Assembly (NCBI GenBank): GCA_029941315.1
Contig: JAPYQE010000004.1
Coordinates: forward strand, 8,044-72,043
Direction: 5' to 3'
DNA from: GCA-2724215 sp015660315
GTDB lineage: Bacteria > Latescibacterota > UBA2968 > UBA8231
Length of the DNA stretch: 64,000 bases
Part shown: in pieces, positions 50,075-57,881 of the stretch
How positions within the stretch are numbered: the first letter of the stretch is position 1
How the letters are laid out: each line of letters starts with the position of its first letter
Program-made: the position numbers and the translations under genes
Notes under the pieces: generated by a model
What the model was told of the DNA's origin: nothing
The model's database searches: none
Seen by the model: the letters and a program-made list of their open reading frames with translations, nothing else

Positions 50075-51235
50075 ATGATCATAGGTATTCCGCGCGAAAC
50101 CTTTGCTGGTGAAGATCGCGTTGCCCTCGTCCCTGATGCAGTGTCCGGCCTAGTCGCTCTCAATAGCGAAATCATAGTGGAACCCGGTGCAGGAACGGCC
50201 GCGGGTTTCGCTGACACAGACTATACCGAGCGCGGTGCGCAAATCGCCGCTGACCGCGACGAGGTCTTCGCCCGTGCCGATGTTGTATTGCAGGTGCGCA
50301 CCTTCGGGGCGAACCCCGAAGCCGGGCGTGCAGACCTTGCCCTTGCCCGTTCCGGTCAGGTCATCATAGGTGCTTCGGACCCTTTGACCGCGGGGCCGCA
50401 GCTGCGCGAATTGGCGACTACGGGAGCCACTCTTTTTGCCATGGAACTGATCCCGCGTATCACCCGGGCCCAGAGCATGGATATTCTCTCGTCGATGGCG
50501 ACGATCGCCGGTTATAAGGCGGTGCTGATGGCGGCCGATGCGCTGCCGCGGATGTTTCCGCTGTTAATGACGGCCGCCGGCACGCTGACTCCGGCCCGGG
50601 TGCTTATCATCGGCGCCGGCGTCGCCGGGCTTCAGGCGATCGCCACCGCCCGCCGTTTGGGCGCAGTGGTTCAGGCCTACGACGTTCGGCCGGCGGTAAA
50701 AGAGCAGATCGAGAGCCTCGGGGCCGAGTTTATCGAATTGGAGATCGACGCGGGGGACTCCGAGGACGCCGGCGGTTATGCCAAGGCGCAGGATGAGGCG
50801 TTTTACCGCCGCCAACGGGAAGAACTGGCCAAAGTTGCCGGGCAGAACGACGTGGTCGTCACGACCGCGGCGATCCCTGGCCAGCCATCGCCGCTATTGA
50901 TCACTGCTGACGCCGTGCGCGCGATGGATCCGGGCTCGGTTATAATTGACTTGGCTTCGGAGCGCGGTGGCAATTGCGAGTTGACCTGTCCGGGCGAGAC
51001 TGTTGTCGAAGACGGCGTGCAGATCATGGGGCCGCTGAACTTGCCAGCGGCCGTGCCCAATCACGCTAGCCAGATGTACTCGCACAATATTTCTACTTTC
51101 CTTCGTCACTTATTGGGTGAGGAGGGGCTGCAATTTGATATGGAAGATGAGATTACGCGTGAGACGCTGGTGATGCGCGATGGCCAGGTCGTGCACCCGC
51201 GCATCCGCGAAAGCGACTCCGAAGGAGGCCATTGA
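50075..51235 (+). CDS. pntAA: NAD(P) transhydrogenase subunit alpha part 1 (NAD-binding)
   Basis: A 386-residue domain I of the proton-translocating transhydrogenase, which binds NAD(H) on the cytoplasmic side. Motifs: IGIPRETFAGEDRVALVPD at the start, ELIPRITRAQSMDILSSMATIAGY in the middle with the conserved Arg and Gln of the hydride-transfer site, and a GAGVAGLQAIATARRLGA Rossmann loop near 180. It is split from the membrane part, as in Rhodospirillum rubrum, where pntAA, pntAB and pntB are three genes. GTIIDLASERGGN-like text (VIIDLASERGGN) closes the NAD site. Its TGA overlaps the ATG of pntAB. Confidence 0.94.
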   Translation: MIIGIPRETFAGEDRVALVPDAVSGLVALNSEIIVEPGAGTAAGFADTDYTERGAQIAADRDEVFARADVVLQVRTFGANPEAGRADLALARSGQVIIGASDPLTAGPQLRELATTGATLFAMELIPRITRAQSMDILSSMATIAGYKAVLMAADALPRMFPLLMTAAGTLTPARVLIIGAGVAGLQAIATARRLGAVVQAYDVRPAVKEQIESLGAEFIELEIDAGDSEDAGGYAKAQDEAFYRRQREELAKVAGQNDVVVTTAAIPGQPSPLLITADAVRAMDPGSVIIDLASERGGNCELTCPGETVVEDGVQIMGPLNLPAAVPNHASQMYSHNISTFLRHLLGEEGLQFDMEDEITRETLVMRDGQVVHPRIRESDSEGGH

Positions 51236-51519
51236 TGGAAGTGTTCGTCGCCGCGCTAACGGTTTTCGTGCTGGCCGTCTTCATCGGTTTCGAGATTATC
51301 ACCAAAATTCCGCCGACCTTGCACACGCCATTGATGTCGGGCTCCAACGCGATTTCCGGTGTCACGCTGGTCGGTGCATTGCTTTCGGCTGGTTCCTCCG
51401 AGGATCCGACGCTGGCAACCTATTTAGGCCTAGCGGCACTCGTATTTGCCACGATCAACGCGGTGGGCGGTTTTATGGTGACCCATCGAATGTTGAGCAT
51501 GTTCAAGAGGCGGGACTAA
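51235..51519 (+). CDS. pntAB: NAD(P) transhydrogenase subunit alpha part 2 (membrane)
   Basis: A 94-residue membrane protein forming part of proton-conducting domain II. It has three hydrophobic helices: FVAALTVFVLAVFIGFEII, NAISGVTLVGALL, and the C-terminal LGLAALVFATINAVGGFMV. The TPLMSGSNAISG and INAVGGFMVTHRML motifs are standard. ATG 51235 is chosen, overlapping the pntAA stop (TGATG) with GAAGGAGG upstream; a TTG three bases earlier is in frame but unnecessary. Translation is likely coupled to pntAA. Confidence 0.94.
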   Translation: MEVFVAALTVFVLAVFIGFEIITKIPPTLHTPLMSGSNAISGVTLVGALLSAGSSEDPTLATYLGLAALVFATINAVGGFMVTHRMLSMFKRRD

Positions 51520-51522
51520 GAC

Positions 51523-52902
51523 ATGAGCATCACCCTGATCAACTTCGCCTACCTCTTCGCTTCAGTGCTCTTCATCCTCGGCCTCAAAGGGCTGACGCAT
51601 CCGCGTACGGCGGTGCGCGGCAATACGCTGGGCGCGTTGGCGATGTTGCTGGCGGTGCTGGCGACCTTGCTCGACCAGCGCATTCTCTCCTTCGAATATA
51701 TTTTGATTGGTGTAGTGGTAGGCTCGCTGATCGGTGTGGCTTTCGCGGCGAAGATCCCGATGACCTCCATGCCCGAGCTAGTGGCGATGTTCAATGGCTT
51801 CGGCGGCGTGGCTTCGGTGCTAGTGGCCGGTGCGGCGTTGATCGCAGCACCGGCTCCTTCGCATCAGTTCACGGTTTCCACGGCGGCCTCAGGCCTTATC
51901 GGCGCGGTGACCTTCTGGGGCAGCCTGGTGGCCTTCTTCAAGTTGATGGAAGTGCTCAAGCGGCTGATCCAGTTTCCCGGCCAGCAATTTTTCAACGGCT
52001 TGCTGACGTTGGTCTGTATTGGCCTGGGCGGCTGGCTGGTGCTCGAACCCGGGCAGATGGATGTCTTCTGGATTATGGTCTGCGTGGCTTCGCTATTGGG
52101 CGTGATGCTGGTGGTGCCCATTGGCGGCGCGGATATGCCGGTGGTGATCGCCTTCCTCAACTCTTGCTCGGGGTTGGCGGCGGCGGCGACGGGTTTCGTG
52201 CTCGACAACAATGTGCTAATTGTCGCTGGTTCGCTGGTCGGCGCTTCAGGGCTGATCCTGACCCAGATCATGTGCAAGGCGATGAACCGCTCGCTCGGCA
52301 ACGTGTTTTTCGGCGACAGCGGTGCGACGCCGACCGCTTCCGGGGCTAGTGACGACGAGGTGTATGCAGGTAAGATCAAGTCGACTTCGGCCGATGAGGT
52401 GGCGATGCTCTTTGATACCGCCCGTCGCGTGGTGATCGTGCCCGGCTACGGGATGGCGGTGGCTCAGGCGCAGCACGCGGTGCGCGACTTGGCGGATCTG
52501 TTGGAGCAGCGCGGAATCGAGGTCGAATACGCTATCCACCCGGTGGCCGGCCGGATGCCGGGCCATATGAACGTGCTATTGGCCGAGGCCGAGGTCTCCT
52601 ACGACAAGCTGGTCGAGATGGATCGCATCAACCCCACCTTCCAACAGACCGACGTGGCGCTGGTCATTGGCGCCAACGACGTGGTCAACCCGCTGGCCCG
52701 CGACGATAATTCGGGGCCGATTGCGGGCATGCCGATTCTCGATGTGGACAAGTCGCGGACGGTAGTGGTGATCAAACGGAGCCTGAGTCCGGGTTTTGCT
52801 GGTATACCGAATCCGCTTTTTGCGGCGGATAATTCGTTGATGTTTTTTGGTAGCGCGAAGGAAGCGGTGTTGGATCTGGTGACGGCCGTAAAGGATAGTT
52901 GA
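51523..52902 (+). CDS. pntB: NAD(P) transhydrogenase subunit beta
   Basis: A 459-residue subunit with about eight membrane helices in the first 270 residues (domain II) and the NADP-binding domain III after about 285. Domain III shows VVIVPGYGMAVAQAQHAV, the GYGMAVAQAQ loop typical of PntB, HPVAGRMPGHMNVLLAEA, IGANDVVNP and KRSLSPGFAGIPN. It receives the hydride from PntAA while protons cross the membrane, so it makes NADPH at the cost of proton gradient. It starts 3 bases after pntAB; the operon ends here. A diverged repeat follows 30 bases later. Confidence 0.95.
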   Translation: MSITLINFAYLFASVLFILGLKGLTHPRTAVRGNTLGALAMLLAVLATLLDQRILSFEYILIGVVVGSLIGVAFAAKIPMTSMPELVAMFNGFGGVASVLVAGAALIAAPAPSHQFTVSTAASGLIGAVTFWGSLVAFFKLMEVLKRLIQFPGQQFFNGLLTLVCIGLGGWLVLEPGQMDVFWIMVCVASLLGVMLVVPIGGADMPVVIAFLNSCSGLAAAATGFVLDNNVLIVAGSLVGASGLILTQIMCKAMNRSLGNVFFGDSGATPTASGASDDEVYAGKIKSTSADEVAMLFDTARRVVIVPGYGMAVAQAQHAVRDLADLLEQRGIEVEYAIHPVAGRMPGHMNVLLAEAEVSYDKLVEMDRINPTFQQTDVALVIGANDVVNPLARDDNSGPIAGMPILDVDKSRTVVVIKRSLSPGFAGIPNPLFAADNSLMFFGSAKEAVLDLVTAVKDS

Positions 52903-52935
52903 TGCTGGTATAAGCAATGGGCTAAGGGTTTTATT

Positions 52936-53000
52936 TTCCGCTCATTCTCGCGGACCATCCCTGTTTGGCATCCGAGTTCGGCAAACCTTGTTGGTTGGGG
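52936..53000. repeat. Diverged dispersed repeat, copy B
   Basis: Shares GCTCATTCTCGC, CCATCCCTG and TCCGAG in the same order with 21713-21770, but the stem of copy A is only partly kept. It lies between pntB and a decayed lipoprotein gene. Confidence 0.45.
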
Positions 53001-53012
53001 GAGACGAATATC

Positions 53013-53671
53013 GTGCGAATTCTCAATGCATATCTTCGCAATAGCTTGGTGCTCTTTATAGGCTTGTTGTTCTGCGCTTGTAGTCCCGATCTTAATCCCA
53101 CAAGAAATCTGTCCACAAGTTCGGTGGATCTCGAGTTGCTTATTCCCGCTAAGTTGGCGCAGAGCGTGGCGCGGATAAGGCCGCGGAAGTGCGGATTTCG
53201 CTGCTGCCGCTTTCTGGGGCGGCGGTGGTTATCGGAGATTTTGGCGATACACCGCTTTTCTCTAAGGCGCGCAAACTGGTAGGGACTTGGCGGTTAAATT
53301 TTGGGCAGGACGCCGAATTTCCGTATAGCTTTCGTAGCGACGGGCGCTTTGAGAATCGCGTCGGTGGGGCTTTTTTTAAGCGCATTGCTGCCGTTGGATG
53401 AGTTGGAGGGTTTGGATCTGGGGGAATTGAACCAGTTTGACGGGGGCACACTGATCTTTGCTGGGACTTGGACACCGGGAGAGGGCACTTTGCAGCTCGA
53501 TTTTCGACGAGTTGGAGGTCGAATCTTCGGTAATTTGCCGATTGAGATTCCTTCTATATCGGCATCATGGCCTATGCGGCCTTGCACTTGTTGGGTGGAC
53601 GCGCACGCGAAGCGTCGCTGGAGGTTTGGATTCGTGCCGTGTCCTTTTTGTTGCGTTATCTGCTAACTTGA
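53013..53671 (+). pseudogene. Decayed lipoprotein gene (lipocalin-like middle)
   Basis: GTG 53013 after GGGGGAGA starts MRILNAYLRNSLVLFIGLLFCAC, a lipoprotein signal. The frame continues to VDLELLIPAKLAQS and then shifts: ADKAAEVRISLLPLSG ... VGTWRLNFGQDAEFPYSFRSDGRFE (a lipocalin-like 'GTW ... F..DG' pattern) lies in a second frame, ALLPLDELEGLDLGELNQFDGGTLIFAGTWTPGEGTLQLDF returns to another, and a last piece (GIMAYAALHLLGGRAREASLEVWIRAVSFLLRYLLT) ends at 53671 in yet another. Three shifts make it dead. Its end overlaps the -35 box of the secretin promoter. Confidence 0.6.
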
Positions 53672-53696
53672 CAGTTTAAAATTGTGGCAGTATGAT
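53668..53696 (+). promoter_or_regulatory. Near-consensus promoter giving a leaderless secretin mRNA
   Basis: TTGACA (53668-53673), exactly 17 bases, TATGAT (53691-53696). The expected start point, about 7 bases downstream, coincides with ATG 53704, which begins a perfect signal peptide. The -10 box contains the two upstream in-frame ATG codons, so these cannot be used by this transcript. Confidence 0.75.
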
Positions 53697-53703
53697 GGAG
53701 GTT

Positions 53704-56091
53704 ATGAAGCCAATACACATATATAAATTACTGGTCTGCGTTGTGGTCGTTTTACTGGCGATCCCTGCGGCGGGCTGGTCACAGGAAGTGCATTTCGTCG
53801 AATCCCCCACCGGCTCGCTGGCCAAGACGCGGCAATTGTTGGATGCGGCCGATTTGCGCGTTCTGTTGCCTATGGGCTATCGGCTCGCAGGCGATTACGG
53901 TGAGTTGGGTGATCGGGCCGGTGTGGTGGAAAATCGGGTTTATTCTAACGGGGAACGCGTTGTCGAGATCGGTATCGCCTCTGGAGTCGGCGGTGGATAC
54001 GACTTCATACTGGTCGGTGACACCGGTGCGGATCTGCGGAAGATCCATTCTGAGTTCAAGACCCTGGCCAAAAAAAGCAAGAGTCGCAAGGGAGGTGAAC
54101 CCGACCTAGCCTATGAAATGTTCCGCCTAGGGCATATCGAAGCCGACCGCGCGTTGGGGCTGCTCAAGGCGTTGGGATATCACACCGTCGAGTTCGAGAA
54201 GAAGTCGAGCAAGGTGGCCAGTTACGAGTCGATTTTTGATGTCGTGCAGGGCAAGAAGCCCAAGTTGCCGTGGGTGGTCAAGGTTTCCAACGCCTCTAAG
54301 ACCAGCCTGCTCGAAGTCGATATGGTTAACAAGGGCAAGGCGAGCACGAGCAAAAAGAGCCAAGGCGCGCCGCAATTGGGCGGTTCACACTTGCACCATA
54401 CGACCACCGGCTCGCCGCAGGAGCGTCTGCTCTTCGTCTACGATCTCAACGACCCCGAGCCGCTTGAACGCCTGGTCAATCTCTTGCGCGCCCAGATCGA
54501 TCTGCCGGCGCAGCAGATCGTGATCGAGGCCCTGGTCATCGAGGTCAATACCAGCCAGTTGAACGATGTCGGCATTGAGTTTAGCGGTCAGCAGGAAAAT
54601 GCCAAATTGTCCTTCGAGGCCACTGAATCGGGCAATAGCCTGACGAAATTTTTATTTTCGCGCGACGGCTTTAGCGATTTCATTGACTTCCGTGGCAGGC
54701 TCGAAGCGCTGAAGGAGGCCGGTGACGCCGAGGTGCTGTCGAGTCCTTCGGTGCTGGTCCTCAACGACCGCCAGGCGCGGATTCAGGTGGGCCGGCAGAT
54801 TCCCGTTGCGAAAACGACGGCGACAACTTCTTCGGTCAGCAAGGGCATCGAGTATTTTCCGGTCGGCATTGTGCTCAACTTGCGGCCCCGCATCAATCGC
54901 GAAGGCACCGAGGTGACGATGCAGATCGAGACGATCATCTCCTCGATCTCAGTGGAGTCGGCGGCGCGCCTTGAGCAAGGCACTTCGGGTATCGAGTTTT
55001 CGCCGATTATCGATAATCGTCTGGTCGAGACCTATGTGCGGGTCGCCGACGGCACGCCTTTTATTATCGGCGGCCTGTTGTCGACCGAACAACAGGGGTC
55101 GCGCACCGAGGTACCGCTATTGGGCGGGTTACCCCTTATCGGGCGCCTGTTCTCGCGCGAGCGGCTGGAGACCGAACAGCGTGAGGTGATCGTGGTGATC
55201 ACTCCGCATATCGTGCCGCTGGAGGAACACAGTTTCAGCTATCTGATCCCGAAGGATTCGGACCTCTTCGACCGCTTCAACACGCAGCTTTTTCGCAACG
55301 CCTACCGGGTGCGCGACGACGACGTATGGGACTTGAAATTCGTCCAGGAGAGTCCGGTGTTCACCGAGTTGCAACGACAGGTCAAGCAGAGTGCGAGCGA
55401 GAATGTGATGTTGCAGCGTAAGGAGCCTTTCCACAGCCTGTTGCAGGGGCGGGTGCCGGGCGAGGGCGTGCTGGTACGGCGGATGCTCTACGAAATCGTT
55501 GGCAATCTCGACTTCGCCGAGGAGGTGAACCTCAACCAGGTCTTTTTCTTTTCTCCGCCGCTCGACGAAAAGAGCGTACGGCGTTTCAGTGACGATCTGA
55601 CGCTCGTCGACCTCCTGCCCAAGGTCTTGGCTTCACCCGAGAGCGCGGTGATCTTGAGTTTCGAGGCACAGCCCACGCCGGTGCCGGGCCACGCCTTCGG
55701 GATGCCGATTGCTACCGTCAGTGATACAATCCTACCAGTGGGCGAGCAGGACGAGCTATTGTGGAAGATGAACGTCTACGATGACAACGCGGTGTCGAAG
55801 CAGTGGTCGATCGTATTGACCGACGAGAGCGATATCGAACGGTTGCGCCAGGTGCTGATCCTCAAGCGGGTGCTCAAGCTCAACCAGAATATGGCCCAGA
55901 CGATGCAGGGTTTCCGTCCGGGGGTGCAGATCCTCTTCCCGACCCGTGAGGATATGCGTAACCGTTACCATCCGATCGACCGCGAGGTGGCCAAACTTTT
56001 TTACGAGTCGAAGTTCCCCTACTTGGTTTCCGAGCGGATCTTCAACAGGGCGGTACACCAGGTGGAGCAAAGCTTAGGAGGTGGGCAATGA
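53704..56091 (+). CDS. Secretin-family outer-membrane protein with long C-terminal extension
   Basis: A 795-residue exported protein starting at ATG 53704 (signal KLLVCVVVVLLAIPAAGWSQ); ATG 53692 and 53695 lie in the -10 box. The first 240 residues are unusual and hold a DUF-like sheet region (VVEIGIASGVGGGYDFIL) rather than clear N0/N1 domains. The secretin pore is at about 260-515: QIVIEALVIEVNTSQLNDVGIEF, VLSSPSVLVLNDRQARIQVGRQIPV, VETYVRVADGTPFIIGGLLS, VPLLGGLPLIGRLFS and VIVVITPHIV. About 280 more residues follow, which is not usual for GspD or PilQ. No other secretion gene is nearby. A lipoprotein gene overlaps its end (ATGA). Confidence 0.87.
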   Translation: MKPIHIYKLLVCVVVVLLAIPAAGWSQEVHFVESPTGSLAKTRQLLDAADLRVLLPMGYRLAGDYGELGDRAGVVENRVYSNGERVVEIGIASGVGGGYDFILVGDTGADLRKIHSEFKTLAKKSKSRKGGEPDLAYEMFRLGHIEADRALGLLKALGYHTVEFEKKSSKVASYESIFDVVQGKKPKLPWVVKVSNASKTSLLEVDMVNKGKASTSKKSQGAPQLGGSHLHHTTTGSPQERLLFVYDLNDPEPLERLVNLLRAQIDLPAQQIVIEALVIEVNTSQLNDVGIEFSGQQENAKLSFEATESGNSLTKFLFSRDGFSDFIDFRGRLEALKEAGDAEVLSSPSVLVLNDRQARIQVGRQIPVAKTTATTSSVSKGIEYFPVGIVLNLRPRINREGTEVTMQIETIISSISVESAARLEQGTSGIEFSPIIDNRLVETYVRVADGTPFIIGGLLSTEQQGSRTEVPLLGGLPLIGRLFSRERLETEQREVIVVITPHIVPLEEHSFSYLIPKDSDLFDRFNTQLFRNAYRVRDDDVWDLKFVQESPVFTELQRQVKQSASENVMLQRKEPFHSLLQGRVPGEGVLVRRMLYEIVGNLDFAEEVNLNQVFFFSPPLDEKSVRRFSDDLTLVDLLPKVLASPESAVILSFEAQPTPVPGHAFGMPIATVSDTILPVGEQDELLWKMNVYDDNAVSKQWSIVLTDESDIERLRQVLILKRVLKLNQNMAQTMQGFRPGVQILFPTREDMRNRYHPIDREVAKLFYESKFPYLVSERIFNRAVHQVEQSLGGGQ

Positions 56092-56528
56092 AGTCGCTGG
56101 TGTTATTGTGCGCCGCGCTGTTTTGCGCGGGCTGTGCCGAGGAGCCGAAGAGGTTGATCGGCGCGACGACCGCGGACGGCCGGTTCAAGCTGAGCCTGGA
56201 GGCGACCGACGATTGGGTGCGGCCGGGTTTTTCGCTGCCGGTCAAGGTGCGCGTCGAGAGTCTGGTCGGCCCTTTGGTTGAGGCGTGGGAGACCGAACTG
56301 GAACTGGTCGCCAACAATGGTGAGATCTCGCCCTCGTCGCTCTACGTGGAATTTGACGGCGTCGCGGAAGACGGGGTCGCCGACCAGGCGGACTCGGTCT
56401 TCGAGGCGTGGATCACCTTTGAGGCCGAGAGCCGGATAGAGCAGTCGGCGCAGGGCGAGGTGCACGCGATGTTTCTGGAGCAGCACGCGGTGATCAAATT
56501 GCGTATCACACCGGAGGTGGGGCAATAG
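56088..56528 (+). CDS. Lipoprotein coupled to the secretin gene
   Basis: A 146-residue lipoprotein: signal MKSLVLLCAALFCAGC with lipobox CAGC, then a sheet-rich domain (FKLSLEATDDWVRPGFSLPVKVRVESL, WETELELVANNGEISP) that looks like a single Ig-like or Big-type beta sandwich. The ATGA overlap with the secretin stop means the two are made together. Small lipoproteins called pilotins escort secretins to the outer membrane, and this is a candidate by position only; pilotin folds vary and I see no sequence match. Confidence 0.72.
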   Translation: MKSLVLLCAALFCAGCAEEPKRLIGATTADGRFKLSLEATDDWVRPGFSLPVKVRVESLVGPLVEAWETELELVANNGEISPSSLYVEFDGVAEDGVADQADSVFEAWITFEAESRIEQSAQGEVHAMFLEQHAVIKLRITPEVGQ

Positions 56529-56946
56529 GTGTTGCGCCGTCGTTCGAAAATAGCGGAAGATAATTAGGCCCTGCCGAACACGTAGTGGGCGCGCGTATTA
56601 CGCCCGTCCTCGCTGCGGGGCAATATATCGGTGGTCTAGCGCGGGTCATTCACCGGGACGAAGATGATGTGATGTCGGTTGGCCCGAATGTCGACGGCGC
56701 GGTTGGGGACTACGAGGCTGTGGATTTCGGGCGTTGAAGCTCCTCCTCGGAGCTCTGCAGGATAGCGGGGCGAGCTCCCGCAAGGCGCGTAGCGCGTAGC
56801 GATGCTCTGAACCAACCCTACGGTAATGTTGCGATTCTCGCTAGGAAGTAGAGAGTTATATCCAAAACTCCACCAGTGGAGATTAGCGATACTCTGTATT
56901 AGATAAATAGTGCCGGGCTCACCGCTATCCGTCTCCCGTCTCGTGC
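56529..56946. other. Gene-free stretch with an orphan C-terminal fragment on the minus strand
   Basis: No intact gene is present. On the minus strand, 56740-56636 reads TPEIHSLVVPNRAVDIRANRHHIIFVPVNDPR and a stop, which looks like the conserved end of a real protein, but the sequence before it is unrelated. The next 200 bases, towards the Lrp gene end, hold no recognisable feature. Confidence 0.35.
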
Positions 56947-57522
56947 CTACTCCACAAAAATCGCGTCGTCCGGCCAATTCTCGACGACGAAGCCCTCCTT
57001 CATGTTGACCATCGGCAGATAATTGTGCAACCTGCGGATCGGGTCTAAGAGTCGAATGGTCTTCAATTCCAGGATCGAGTCTTCTCCGTGGTTTTTCTGC
57101 AGAGAGGGAATGATCTTACCCTGAACGTTTTCGGCGACGTCGCTGTCGGACTCGCCTTCGACCACCATCACCAGCGCGATATGCCCCTCGATCTCGGCGA
57201 TATAACTGTCGCGGATCAGTTCGCTAAAGACATCGGCGACATTCGGTTCGTGGCGAATCTCCTGCACGATCTGGCTGTGGGTGATGCCCAATTTAAACTT
57301 GATCGTTAGCATATGCTGCGTCGAAAAGCGGCCTGTGCCTTTCGCTTGCATATCCACGGAAGCGTAGTAGGAGAGGATACCTTCTTGCTCGAGGCGGACG
57401 CGTTTGCGGCTGACGGTGCGCACCGGGACGCCGGTCAGTGTGCTGATGCGATTGTCTGAAGACCGGGGATTGCGGATTAGGGCGCGAATGATGCGCTGCT
57501 CTTGATCATCGAGATGCTTCAT
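56947..57522 (-). CDS. Lrp/AsnC family transcriptional regulator
   Basis: A 191-residue protein, slightly longer than the usual 150-165. A winged helix-turn-helix at residues 5-60 (IIRALIRNPRSSDNRISTLTGVPVRTVSRKRVRLEQEGIL) is followed by the RAM-type ligand domain (HMLTIKFKLG, DVFSELIRDSYIAEIEGHIALVMVV). It is divergent from gltB, sharing a 359-base promoter region. In E. coli, Lrp controls gltBD, so regulation of the glutamate synthase by this neighbour is a plausible inference. The ATG has only a weak ribosome site. Confidence 0.84.
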   Translation of the reverse strand: MKHLDDQEQRIIRALIRNPRSSDNRISTLTGVPVRTVSRKRVRLEQEGILSYYASVDMQAKGTGRFSTQHMLTIKFKLGITHSQIVQEIRHEPNVADVFSELIRDSYIAEIEGHIALVMVVEGESDSDVAENVQGKIIPSLQKNHGEDSILELKTIRLLDPIRRLHNYLPMVNMKEGFVVENWPDDAIFVE

Positions 57523-57881
57523 GGCCTAAATTATCCTTTTATAAATATGTAATAGTGTAATTTAGGCCACATACTATATTTCTCGCAAGGTATGTCACAG
57601 GAAAGTTATAAAAAGTGGCACAATAATGTTTGACAATGCAGATCTATTTCGTATATTAACCTCTCTTAAACAATAAATATTAGATGAATAGACCGAGATG
57701 ACGGTCCTGTCCACTTGCCTGTTCGCATCCCCTGCGTATCTATGCGAGCACGGATCTTTTTAGCAAACGACGACAATTTTTGAGCGAGACAAACACGAGG
57801 TCGCCCCTATGCGGGCGCAACCTATGTGTATCGTATGCTCTATCGTTTACCGGACAGGCCCCCGAGCAAGGGAAGGTTAAA
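57523..57881. promoter_or_regulatory. Shared control region between the Lrp-like gene and gltBD
   Basis: A promoter towards gltB is readable: TTGACA (57630-57635), 16 bases, TATATT (57652-57657), start near 57664, leaving a leader of about 215 bases. The section 57535-57660 is AT-rich, with no clean palindrome, as is typical for Lrp-binding DNA. The open frame from 57780 inside the leader is a run-in, not coding by family comparison. Confidence 0.7.

Noticed and set aside
51180..52349. 389-aa plus-strand frame across pntAB/pntB
   Set aside because: It reads through two overlapping certain genes in another frame; Gly/Arg-rich shadow.
57612..57640. Sigma-54 promoter before gltB
   Set aside because: TGGCAC is present, but the GC element at the required distance is not; a sigma-70-type promoter fits better.
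57780..57881. Longer gltB start
   Set aside because: It would put the catalytic Cys at residue 57 in place of about 23, and ATG 57882 has a good ribosome site.
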